From a virus: DNA of 47,276 nt. Location of the stretch: positions 1 to 47,276 of the IMG/VR virus record IMGVR_UViG_3300035182_000409. One strand, written 5' to 3'. Shown one piece after another: positions 1-6,787 of the stretch; position 1 is the first letter of the stretch; each line of letters opens with the position of its first letter. The translations under genes and the position numbers were made by a program. The notes beneath the pieces are model-generated. The model worked only from the letters and a program-made list of their open reading frames with translations, did no database searches and was not told where the DNA came from.

Positions 1-92
1 AAGCAAAAACAGATGTTGAATCGGCTGTTAAACGTTGGTTGAGTCGATTGCCAATAGAACACAAAACAGCTAAATATCAGGAGTCACGAATT

Positions 93-341
93 ATGAAATT
101 TAGAAAGAAGCCTGTCGTAATCGAAGCGGAACGCTACGACGGCACCATTGAAAGCGTTGAGCGAATCATGGACATGGGAGGTACGCGAGAAATTAAAAAC
201 AGCCCCGAAGGACTTTACATCATAACCTTGGAAGGAACGATGAAAGCAAACATCGGGGATTGGGTAATTCGGGGTGTCAAAGGAGAGTTGTATCCCTGCA
301 AGCCCGATATTTTTAATGCGACATATGAGCCTGTACGCTGA
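93..341 (+). CDS. PGDYG-type small phage protein, copy 1
   Basis: An 82-residue protein with the widespread phage pattern FRKKPVVIEA near the N-terminus and GDW-x-I-x-GVKGELYPCKPDIF near the C-terminus, which I recognise as the PGDYG-type family of unknown function. ATG at 93 is chosen because AGGAG lies about 10 bases upstream. The same frame is open all the way to the left edge of the window, so a longer protein cannot be fully excluded. The next gene is a close tandem copy. Family recognition is good; function unknown. Confidence 0.8.
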   Translation: MKFRKKPVVIEAERYDGTIESVERIMDMGGTREIKNSPEGLYIITLEGTMKANIGDWVIRGVKGELYPCKPDIFNATYEPVR

Positions 342-358
342 AGCAAAAGGAGAGTTAA

Positions 359-592
359 ATGGAATGGAAAAAACCAGTTGTAATCGAAGCAGAATGCTAC
401 GATGGGACCAATGAAAGCGCTGAACGAATCATGAACATGGGAGGTACACGAGAAATTAGAAACCGTCCCGAAGGACTTTATATTGAAACCTTCGAAGGGA
501 TAATACGAGCAAACATCGGAGATTGGATAATTTCGGGGCGTCAAAGGAGAGTTGTACCTGCGCAAGCCAGATATTTTCGAAGCGACGTGTGA
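359..592 (+). CDS. PGDYG-type protein, copy 2, frameshifted at its C-terminus
   Basis: A 77-residue reading frame that is a clear tandem paralogue of the preceding gene over its first about 58 residues (KKPVVIEAE, MGGTREI, ANIGDW). After GDWIIS the sequences stop matching. At DNA level the match continues to base 605: one extra T in the TTT at 531-533 shifts the frame. Removing it restores RGVKGELYLRKPDIFEATCE and a stop at 603-605. The gene is therefore either a recent frameshift, a sequencing error, or a shift site. The start has a good ribosome site (AAAGGAGAG) upstream. No function known. Confidence 0.65.
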   Translation: MEWKKPVVIEAECYDGTNESAERIMNMGGTREIRNRPEGLYIETFEGIIRANIGDWIISGRQRRVVPAQARYFRSDV

Positions 593-667
593 GCCTATAC
601 GTTGAAACTTAGAAGTGACGAGTTATTCTCCTGCTCACTTAGGAGACACAATAAAAAGGAAATTACC

Positions 668-949
668 ATGAACTTTGGTGAAGCTATTGAGGCACTCAAG
701 TCCGGCAAGAAAGTGGCCCGCAGTGGGTGGAATGGAAAAGGCATGTGGATTATTCTTGTTCCTGGAACAACGGATGCGAAGTTGAAAGAAGGGACACCGT
801 ACTACAATGCATTGCAAACCGACCATTGTGAAATTCTACCCCATATTGATATGTGGACAATCAATGCACAAGGACGCAGAGCAATGCTCCCAGGTTGGCT
901 TGCCAGTTCGTCAGATATGCTTTCCGACGATTGGGTTGTCGTTTCGTAA
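668..949 (+). CDS. Tad2-like (DUF2829) putative anti-Thoeris protein
   Basis: A 93-residue protein. The N-terminus MNFGEAIEALKSGKKVARSG-WNGKG and the C-terminal block PGWLASSSDMLSDDW are hallmarks of DUF2829, now called Tad2. Characterised Tad2 proteins are phage-encoded sponges that bind the cyclic ADP-ribose-type signal made by Thoeris ThsB and so keep the ThsA effector inactive. Length fits the family (about 90 residues). ATG 668 is preferred over an upstream TTG at 602 because AAGGA lies just before it and the family starts here. That this copy blocks Thoeris in its host is inference from the family. Confidence 0.85.
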   Translation: MNFGEAIEALKSGKKVARSGWNGKGMWIILVPGTTDAKLKEGTPYYNALQTDHCEILPHIDMWTINAQGRRAMLPGWLASSSDMLSDDWVVVS

Positions 950-1224
950 TAGTCATGAAGACCCCTTCTACAGGAGATAATTCACCAATGCACAAATAAC
1001 GCACCTTGTAGCGGATAAGCAAGGCGGCGCGCCTACAGCCGATAGCAGGGGCATAAAGGCCAATCCGGCGTAGGGGCCGGGCGCTTACTTGGGGCGGCGC
1101 ATTACAGCCCCAGCAGAATTATTAGATACTGACTGAAGATAATTTACATCGCATGAACAAAAAAAACGCCGTGAGGCGCCCCATGTAGTATTGACTTACA
1201 ATTTAATTTACAAGGAGAACCACT
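950..1224 (+). other. 275-base non-coding stretch, GC-rich, possibly structured
   Basis: No credible gene. It contains an AGGAG-preceded ATG at 988 that stops after three codons (MHK). A GC-rich part follows (about 1020-1115) in which GGCGGCGC...TACAGCC occurs twice, at about 1022 and 1093. A hairpin TTGGGGC/GCCCCAG (1089-1095 with 1107-1113, loop 11) is visible. It could be the 5' leader of the next gene, a small RNA, or the remains of a gene. I cannot name a promoter with confidence. Confidence 0.5.
1159..1178 (-). terminator. Terminator-like hairpin reading leftwards
   Basis: On the - strand, CGCC-TCAC-GGCG is followed directly by eight T. The stem is only four pairs, extendable slightly through GGCGCC. 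No - strand gene lies upstream of it within the early region, so its purpose is unclear; it might end an antisense transcript. Confidence 0.4.
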
Positions 1225-1584
1225 ATGAAAATCACCATCATCATCGAAAACCCCAGCGCCAATTTCTTTTCCGCACTCGCAGGCATGGGTAAACCTGCAG
1301 CATTGGTCACTAAACCGGACATGCCGGAACAGCCCACGCCAGAACAGTTCGCGCCGGAACAGCCCACACCGGAACAACTCGTGTCATCTGCACGCGATGT
1401 AGAAGTAGGTGATCGCGTCCATTGGCGTGGTGCTAAGTTTGAGTTTGACGGCGTAGTTGAAAGCATTAACAGCGCTGCCGTGGGCGCTGAAAAAGCAATT
1501 TTTGTACGTCGTAGCGACACGAACAAACTTGTGTCGTTGACTACGGATGACCTCGTAGACTACGATCTCACCCTTTTGCCGTAG
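1225..1584 (+). CDS. Small protein with PEQPTPEQ repeats and an SH3-like C-terminus
   Basis: A 119-residue protein of unknown function. Residues about 32-52 are a low-complexity linker built from repeats of PEQPTPEQ type. The C-terminal half begins VEVGDRVHWRGAKFEFDGVVE, the look of a small SH3/KOW-like beta barrel, as in other proteins of this region. AAGGAG precedes the ATG. The gene has a non-coding leader upstream and a strong terminator directly downstream, so it appears to be expressed separately from the following operon. Confidence 0.7.
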   Translation: MKITIIIENPSANFFSALAGMGKPAALVTKPDMPEQPTPEQFAPEQPTPEQLVSSARDVEVGDRVHWRGAKFEFDGVVESINSAAVGAEKAIFVRRSDTNKLVSLTTDDLVDYDLTLLP

Positions 1585-1598
1585 TCTACCTGGGCCTT

Positions 1599-1631
1599 GG
1601 CGGGGTGTTATGAGCACCCCGCCTTTTATTT
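1599..1631 (+). terminator. Strong rho-independent terminator
   Basis: Perfect nine-pair stem GGCGGGGTG / CACCCCGCC with a 7-base loop, followed by TTTTATTT. It lies 15 bases after the stop of the repeat protein gene and ends right at the ribosome site of the next gene. Confidence 0.9.
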
Positions 1632-1641
1632 AGGAGTCAGT

Positions 1642-1905
1642 ATGTCTAAGCTGACAGTAGATGATATCGTCCCTGACGAACTGTACGTATTTACAGACCC
1701 GGATTTCCCTTCCTGGATAGGGCTAGTTACCCGAGCTGTTCGTCGTAGCGGACTTTCAAATAAAGTCTACGAATTCGAAATCATTGAACTAGCCGATGGA
1801 GCTCGTAGTTTAGGGTATGAAGTAGGCGCGCAACTTCCCCTAAAAGTAACCTACTTCGAACGATACCCACTCATTCCTAGTGCGTCAGATCAATTATTTA
1901 GTTAG
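1642..1905 (+). CDS. Small early protein, tandem copy 1, ends in SDQLFS
   Basis: An 87-residue protein starting MSKLTVDDIVP. Not recognised. It is a paralogue of the next gene (roughly two thirds identical): conserved blocks are LTVDDIVP, LYVF-x-DP, ELADG and YFERYP. Start at ATG 1642 has TAGGAG eight bases upstream; an upstream TTG in the same frame lies inside the terminator and is rejected. The C-terminus, SASDQLFS, is shared with the next gene and resembles the ends of five more genes up to 6376. Confidence 0.75.
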   Translation: MSKLTVDDIVPDELYVFTDPDFPSWIGLVTRAVRRSGLSNKVYEFEIIELADGARSLGYEVGAQLPLKVTYFERYPLIPSASDQLFS

Positions 1906-1913
1906 GAGCCGAT

Positions 1914-2186
1914 ATGTCTAAACTAACAGTAGATGATATCGTTCCTGGCGACCTGTACGTATTTGCAGACCCGACTTTCTCTTTCTGGGTAGGGCTAGTT
2001 GCCCGAGCTACTCGTCGTTGCGGACATTCGAATACACACTACATATTCGAATTCATTGAACTCATCGAGCTAGCCGATGGAACCTATAGCTTAGGGTGTG
2101 AGATAGGGGCACAACTCCCTATAAACGTAAAATACTTCGAACGATACCCGCGCATTCCTAGCGCGTCCGATCAATTATTTAGTTAG
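1914..2186 (+). CDS. Small early protein, tandem copy 2, ends in SDQLFS
   Basis: A 90-residue paralogue of the preceding protein with a three-residue insertion in the ELIELADG region. It begins eight bases after its neighbour's stop, with TAGGAG in the gap. The last eight residues (SASDQLFS) and the DNA around the stop are almost the same as in copy 1, while the middle has diverged. Function unknown. Confidence 0.75.
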   Translation: MSKLTVDDIVPGDLYVFADPTFSFWVGLVARATRRCGHSNTHYIFEFIELIELADGTYSLGCEIGAQLPINVKYFERYPRIPSASDQLFS

Positions 2187-2195
2187 GAGCTTAAA

Positions 2196-3773
2196 ATGAG
2201 CAAAAATAAAGTAACAACCCTTGAACAATACACCGAATGGCTGGATTCATTCTGGACATTCCCCACCACCTGCGGTTTCCGGCCCGCGTATGAGAAGGTA
2301 GTCAAATACTACGAACTCGCAGGCAACGCCGGGCCCAATGAAGAAAACTTCTGGATTTGGCGCGAGCTCATTCGTAGTTCGGACAACGCCAAACTGAAGG
2401 CAGTTATACATACGTACACGCCGGTAGTGTTTGCCGCCGAACCGTGGGTAAACCCGCTTCACTTCGTCCACGTGAGCGACGAGGACAACAGTATGATCGC
2501 GTACACGCCGAACCCTGAAAAAGGGCGGCAAGACGTACAAATTCGAATGAAAGTGGGCAAGTATTTGACGAAGCACTATGCCGAACACCTCGACAACGAG
2601 GCAATCAAGAAGTGGGTAGACCGGCACCGCGAGAAGTGCGAAGAGGGCCTGATACTCTGGGCCTCTACCGAAGACGAGATCGAAGAGGTTTACCTCAACG
2701 GACCACAAAGCTGCATGGACGGTAGAGCGGATCAAATGCAGTATTGGAAGGTGAATACCGGAGGCGTCCACCCGGTTCGTGCGTATGCGGGACCGGACAC
2801 TGTCGTGGCGTATACCAGGCGGGATGGGCGAATCAATGCTCGAACTGTCTGCCATATCGGAGTAACACCCCCAAGATTCACTCGCGTGTACGGGGACACG
2901 GTGCTTGCTACCCGGCTCAAGGAAATGGGGTTCGTAGATGAATACAGCGGCGGGAGTAACGCACTAGGACTCGATGGCGCCCGGTTGCTGAAATTGCCGG
3001 CGCCGGGAAAACCAGATTTCTACATCCTGCCATATCTCGATACTCCCGTGCAAACGGTGAGGCTCGACGGAGATTACGTCCGCATAGCACGAGGTGCGGA
3101 TGGCGTTGCGAATACCCGTGAAGGCAGGGTGTATATCGAAAACCCTGCTGGACATGAACTCTGTGTTTGCTGTGGAGATATGTTTAGCCCACGCAAACTC
3201 ACTCCGGTGCATGGAGGATGGAAAGTTTGCGCGAACTGTAGGGATACACACTACGTAGCGACACGTATTAGTGACTCAATAGATATGTATGCTCTGCGAG
3301 AAAACACCATAATCATCGACGGGCGTCGATACCTTAATACCGTAGATAAAGAAGCTCTCGGATTAGTACAGCTCCGCTCCGGGGAGTGGACACATAGAAA
3401 CAACGCACTGTCGCACCACAAGGGAGGGTTTATCCGGAACGCAAACGGGGCGTTCTGCTGTGGAGTCAAAGACGGTGTACGGGTATTCGCAACGCCGGAT
3501 GAAATCCGAACCAATACCTGGCGCGTAGGTGGGGACGCATATTCCAAGGCACTGTACCATCCGCACTGCGTGCCGGACAAGATGGAAACGCAAACGCTGA
3601 GGGCGTTTCTGCAAGACGTGGTGAGCTCCAAGAGCCGGGCGGGCATTATACGTGCCGAAGCGTGGGCCACTGTGTACTACCTGCTCAATTTGCCGAACAA
3701 CCAGCTAGCAGAAGCGCTGCGGTCGAAGTTTGACCCGATCTGGGGTATTCGCAACCAGCTGGATACTGAATAA
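2196..3773 (+). CDS. 525-residue early protein with putative zinc ribbon, function unknown
   Basis: A large soluble protein with no membrane segment. Cysteines C323, C326 and C345, C348 (CVCCG...CANC) form a likely zinc ribbon in the middle. Around residue 170 is a GPQSCMDG stretch after an acidic EDEIEEVY run; such an SCM block looks conserved in phage proteins of this type but I cannot assign a fold. TAGGAG precedes the start. It sits between small early proteins and lacks their LFS tail. Could be a host-takeover factor or a nucleic-acid-binding protein; both are inference. Confidence 0.75.
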   Translation: MSKNKVTTLEQYTEWLDSFWTFPTTCGFRPAYEKVVKYYELAGNAGPNEENFWIWRELIRSSDNAKLKAVIHTYTPVVFAAEPWVNPLHFVHVSDEDNSMIAYTPNPEKGRQDVQIRMKVGKYLTKHYAEHLDNEAIKKWVDRHREKCEEGLILWASTEDEIEEVYLNGPQSCMDGRADQMQYWKVNTGGVHPVRAYAGPDTVVAYTRRDGRINARTVCHIGVTPPRFTRVYGDTVLATRLKEMGFVDEYSGGSNALGLDGARLLKLPAPGKPDFYILPYLDTPVQTVRLDGDYVRIARGADGVANTREGRVYIENPAGHELCVCCGDMFSPRKLTPVHGGWKVCANCRDTHYVATRISDSIDMYALRENTIIIDGRRYLNTVDKEALGLVQLRSGEWTHRNNALSHHKGGFIRNANGAFCCGVKDGVRVFATPDEIRTNTWRVGGDAYSKALYHPHCVPDKMETQTLRAFLQDVVSSKSRAGIIRAEAWATVYYLLNLPNNQLAEALRSKFDPIWGIRNQLDTE

Positions 3774-3784
3774 AGGAGATCGAC

Positions 3785-4027
3785 ATGCCTGAATTTAGAG
3801 TAGGTGACAGGGTGCGCGTCTCCCTGGACGAGCGTAGGTGCGTATACGGTGACTATGTGGACGGGGATGAGGGGGTAGTCGTGCCGCTCCTTTTCAATGA
3901 CGCAGCCGTGTATCCAGGATCAGTACGAATAAATTTCGACACTAGAAACCGTATCAACTACATGGTAGATAAAAACGAATTGAAAAATCTCAGCCACCGC
4001 AATCCTGCAGACGAGTTATTTACTTAA
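3785..4027 (+). CDS. Small SH3/KOW-like protein ending in ADELFT
   Basis: An 80-residue protein. FRVGDRVRVSLD followed by DGDEGVVVPL and PGSVRINFD suggests a small KOW/SH3-like beta barrel. Its C-terminus, NPADELFT, is a variant of the SADQLFS tail found on other small early proteins. AAAGGAG precedes the start. Function unknown. Confidence 0.7.
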   Translation: MPEFRVGDRVRVSLDERRCVYGDYVDGDEGVVVPLLFNDAAVYPGSVRINFDTRNRINYMVDKNELKNLSHRNPADELFT

Positions 4028-4037
4028 AGGAACCATC

Positions 4038-5021
4038 ATGGACAGACTTATTAAAATCCTGAGCCATCGGCGTCCGGCGGGATCAACATCGGAGGCGTTC
4101 GTTATCAAGGAAGTAATCACGGACAAATATCCGCACACCTTGATGAATGGTAACGTAGTAATCAAGGTCGGGGAATCCGCTACATTATTCTCATGCCACA
4201 CCGACACAGTACATTCCAAGCCAGGGGTGCAGCGCCTTGTATACGATGAAAACTTCGAGAGCGTGCACTTGGACAACGCACCGTTGATCAAGCCGCCGAT
4301 TGATTCGTACAGTCAGTTGGCGGTGTTTGGAACCTACGACCGCGACTGCCTGGGGGCTGACGATGGGGCGGGGATGTACTTGCTCCTTGAGATGATCGAC
4401 GCCAACGTGCCGGGGACCTACGTGTTCCATCACAGCGAAGAAATAGGTGGGCTTGGTAGTCGTTCGCTTTCGTTCAACACCGAGTTCCTGGGACGGTTCA
4501 AACGTGCTGTGGCGTTCGACAGAAAGGGTACGGGCGACATCATCGACCACCAACGCGGCGGAAGGTGCTGCTCAGATATCTTTGTCAAGGCCCTGTCAGC
4601 GCAGCTCAAGGAGCAGGGGCTGACGTATGCAGCAGCAACGGGTAGCTTCACCGATACGGCGAACTACCGGGATACTATTCCCGAATGTACAAACCTGAGC
4701 TGCGGATACTACAACGAGCATGGGCCGAGCGAATGGCTGGATGTGGCGCACTTACATGCACTACGTGACGCCGTAGTTAAAATTGACTGGGAGAGTTTAC
4801 CCTCAGTACGTGACCCGAAGGAAATTTATATCCCGCCTGTTTATACAGGATATGACTGGGGTACCAGGCGCACGAGAACCAAACCGCTAACCATAGAGCG
4901 TTTGCGCAACATGAGTTTGTCACAGCTCGAAAGCGCCTGCATGTGGGATGGCGACGAAGTGGCCGCTGTAATACATGCGCACTTCCATCCGAAGAAGGGG
5001 TTAAAAAATGCTAACAAATAA
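4038..5021 (+). CDS. M20/M28-like zinc metallopeptidase
   Basis: A 327-residue protein with the ordered metal-site motifs of co-catalytic zinc exopeptidases: H54-x-D56 in SCHTDTVH, D108/D109 in LGADDGAG, E134/E135 in HHSEEIGGLG, D161 in AFDRKG and H228 in YNEHGPSEW. These match the H-x-D, bridging D, EE, D, H pattern of the M20/M28/M42 clan (tripeptidase or aminopeptidase type). It is shorter than cellular peptidase T because the lid/dimerisation domain is missing or reduced. The reaction would be removal of residues from peptides in the cytoplasm; substrate unknown. AAAGGAA precedes the ATG. The last 14 bases overlap the next gene. Confidence 0.8.
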   Translation: MDRLIKILSHRRPAGSTSEAFVIKEVITDKYPHTLMNGNVVIKVGESATLFSCHTDTVHSKPGVQRLVYDENFESVHLDNAPLIKPPIDSYSQLAVFGTYDRDCLGADDGAGMYLLLEMIDANVPGTYVFHHSEEIGGLGSRSLSFNTEFLGRFKRAVAFDRKGTGDIIDHQRGGRCCSDIFVKALSAQLKEQGLTYAAATGSFTDTANYRDTIPECTNLSCGYYNEHGPSEWLDVAHLHALRDAVVKIDWESLPSVRDPKEIYIPPVYTGYDWGTRRTRTKPLTIERLRNMSLSQLESACMWDGDEVAAVIHAHFHPKKGLKNANK

Positions 5022-5262
5022 AGACATTGACGAAGTACATAGCAGGCTCATTCGCATCGAGTCGAAGTTGTCACGGTTCATGGAAGTATCAGGGTTTGGC
5101 GTTAATGGTGAACGCCTCGATCGTCAATACTGCATCGTAGCGGGTGACACACCTGCTGTAATCTACGGCCCGTTCACCAGTAAGAAAGAAGCAAAAGACT
5201 GGGGTCGTGCAGCGCTCGACGACTCGCTCTGGTATGTAGTTCCGCTTACGCTGGAGGTGTGA
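5008..5262 (+). CDS. Small protein with GPF...W-VVPL domain
   Basis: An 84-residue protein of unknown function starting inside the end of the peptidase gene, so probably translationally coupled. N-terminal half looks helical (RLIRIESKLSRFM). The C-terminal half, AGDTPAVIYGPF...AKDWGRAALDDSLWYVVPL, resembles the whole of the small protein at 13745 (SGTPADGF-x-LIGPF...WWVLPI), so the two share a small domain. Confidence 0.65.
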   Translation: MLTNKDIDEVHSRLIRIESKLSRFMEVSGFGVNGERLDRQYCIVAGDTPAVIYGPFTSKKEAKDWGRAALDDSLWYVVPLTLEV

Positions 5263-5263
5263 C

Positions 5264-5539
5264 ATGATTAGATTTAACGAGATTCAGGAAGGAGACACCC
5301 TCCGGTTCACGAAAAGCAATGAAACCGCTTCTGGATTCCACGGGGTCGTATTCACGGTATTGAAAAAATATATGCGCAAATATACGGGCGGCGTAATACG
5401 TCCCTGTATCGACATGGAGCTAGTGACACCATCAAGATTCAGCACTAATGAAGCAGGCACTCAGCTAATCGGCGTAACTTTCAGTGAAGCTCGCTTCGAA
5501 CGTACAACTGTGAATCCTGCATACTTACTTTTTTCATAG
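5264..5539 (+). CDS. Small early protein ending in AYLLFS
   Basis: A 91-residue protein, possibly beta-rich (IQEGDTLRF, GVVFTVLKKY). It starts one base after the preceding stop. Its C-terminal PAYLLFS is a divergent form of the LFS tail of this region; here the DNA differs from the other copies although the peptide end is kept. Function unknown. Confidence 0.65.
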   Translation: MIRFNEIQEGDTLRFTKSNETASGFHGVVFTVLKKYMRKYTGGVIRPCIDMELVTPSRFSTNEAGTQLIGVTFSEARFERTTVNPAYLLFS

Positions 5540-5548
5540 GAGGACGTA

Positions 5549-5884
5549 ATGGACTATTCACAAGCAAGAAACTTGCTTAACACGGCACGTAATCGCGCTA
5601 ACGGTAAACCGATAGAAAACAATACCCGTATTTTTGACAGAGGTGATTACCTGGCGATCCAGTTGCATCGCACTGACATTATTAGATTCTATCCCGACGG
5701 ACGTATCACTATTCATCCCGGTCGCTGGTACTCACCTACCACGAAGGACAGAATTAACAGGTACACCGACGCCCGCATTTACCAACGGAACTTTACGTGG
5801 TACTTAGGCGACGGTCGCATATTCACCGAAGGGGCTGAGGTAGGCAAACGTCAAGAAGCGCCCGTCGATCCGTTATTTGCATAG
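5549..5884 (+). CDS. Small early protein ending in VDPLFA
   Basis: A 111-residue protein with helical start (YSQARNLLNTARNRANGK) and a central block YLAIQLHRTDIIRFYPDGRITIHPGRWY. That middle part looks like a small phage domain predicted to be beta-rich, but I do not know its function. TAGGAGG lies upstream. The end, APVDPLFA, fits the loose LF-small-residue tail of its neighbours. Confidence 0.65.
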   Translation: MDYSQARNLLNTARNRANGKPIENNTRIFDRGDYLAIQLHRTDIIRFYPDGRITIHPGRWYSPTTKDRINRYTDARIYQRNFTWYLGDGRIFTEGAEVGKRQEAPVDPLFA

Positions 5885-5893
5885 GAGATTACC

Positions 5894-6130
5894 ATGCCGA
5901 TAGATCAAAACGACCCGCACCTTTTCATAGGGGCTAGAGTAATCGCTATAAAGCGTTCCTCAAACCCTAACAATCCTGGTTATGATGTAGGAGACAGAGG
6001 CGTTATTGCCGATATACCTATCCATGGATATGCCGATATAAATTGGGAAAATGGACATATGCGCTGGAATACGTGCCTCGAAAATGTAAACTTCCTCTCG
6101 TCCGACCCTGCAGATCAATTATTTAGCTAG
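5894..6130 (+). CDS. SH3/KOW-like small protein, tandem copy 1, ends in ADQLFS
   Basis: A 78-residue protein. GARVIAIKRS...PGYDVGDRGVI...INWENGHMRWN reads as an SH3/KOW-like barrel: two beta hairpins around a VGDRG turn and a W-x-NG-x-MRW motif. The following gene is a close tandem copy. C-terminus is SSDPADQLFS. TAGGAG precedes the ATG. Role unknown; such domains bind RNA, DNA or protein. Confidence 0.75.
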   Translation: MPIDQNDPHLFIGARVIAIKRSSNPNNPGYDVGDRGVIADIPIHGYADINWENGHMRWNTCLENVNFLSSDPADQLFS

Positions 6131-6139
6131 GAGGCTACT

Positions 6140-6376
6140 ATGCCGATAGATCAAAACGACCCGCGCCTTTTCAAAGGGGCTAAAGTAATCGCTACAAAGC
6201 GTTCCCCAAACCCTAACAATCCTGGTTATGAGGTAGGAGACATGGGAGTTGTTGCAGGTAGACCTTCCTATGGCTGTGTCGATGTAAGTTGGGAAAACGG
6301 ACGTATGCGCTGGAATACGCTCCTTGAAAATATAAAATTCCTTTCATCCGACTCTGCAGATCAATTATTCAGCTAG
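6140..6376 (+). CDS. SH3/KOW-like small protein, tandem copy 2, ends in ADQLFS
   Basis: A 78-residue, same-length paralogue of the previous protein, with about three quarters of residues identical and no gaps. Differences cluster in the middle loop (DRGVIADIPIHGYAD against DMGVVAGRPSYGCVD). The tail SSDSADQLFS is kept. TAGGAGG precedes the ATG. Recent tandem duplication is evident at DNA level too. Confidence 0.75.
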   Translation: MPIDQNDPRLFKGAKVIATKRSPNPNNPGYEVGDMGVVAGRPSYGCVDVSWENGRMRWNTLLENIKFLSSDSADQLFS

Positions 6377-6385
6377 GAGACTACC

Positions 6386-6787
6386 ATGAACCAAATTACA
6401 CAAATCGCGCTCATTCAAAACCGCGTTATCTCAATCCTGGAAACACTCGATACCCCGACTAACGTACTCGATCTGTTCGATGTTCCTGAGATGCAGGAGG
6501 TGTGTCCAGACCGCGGGAAACTTAGCCAGGTACTGTCTGACTTATGGCGAGCTGGGCAGTTGACACGGGTTCCTTGTGTCGTACCAGGATCGCAAGTGAA
6601 GTATGCATACGAGATAGCGAAGGGCGGTAAGATGCCGAAGCCGCGGACAGAATCCACTTCTGTACCACATGTAAAAGTACGACCACAGACGGAATCTCAC
6701 CAAGCCAAGTCTAAGCCGCATATAACTGTTACAGAACACTTAGTGACGATTGAACTAGATTCTATCTGCATCACGGTGGAAGTATGA
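6386..6787 (+). CDS. Putative winged-helix small protein
   Basis: A 133-residue protein. Residues about 10-75 (RVISILETL...KLSQVLSDLWRAGQLTRV) fit a winged helix-turn-helix with a wing near SQVKYAYEI, followed by a charged linker and a short beta tail. It may be a DNA-binding regulator; the assignment rests on pattern only. Its stop overlaps the next start by ATGA. A second HTH-like protein lies at 13915. Confidence 0.55.
   Translation: MNQITQIALIQNRVISILETLDTPTNVLDLFDVPEMQEVCPDRGKLSQVLSDLWRAGQLTRVPCVVPGSQVKYAYEIAKGGKMPKPRTESTSVPHVKVRPQTESHQAKSKPHITVTEHLVTIELDSICITVEV

Noticed and set aside
39-92. Upstream extension of the first gene from a TTG
   Set aside because: The frame is open, but AGGAG and the family start support ATG 93; the extension has no ribosome site.
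1144-1526. Long - strand ORFs opposite the PEQ-repeat gene
   Set aside because: They are mirror frames of a repetitive coding sequence and have no ribosome site.
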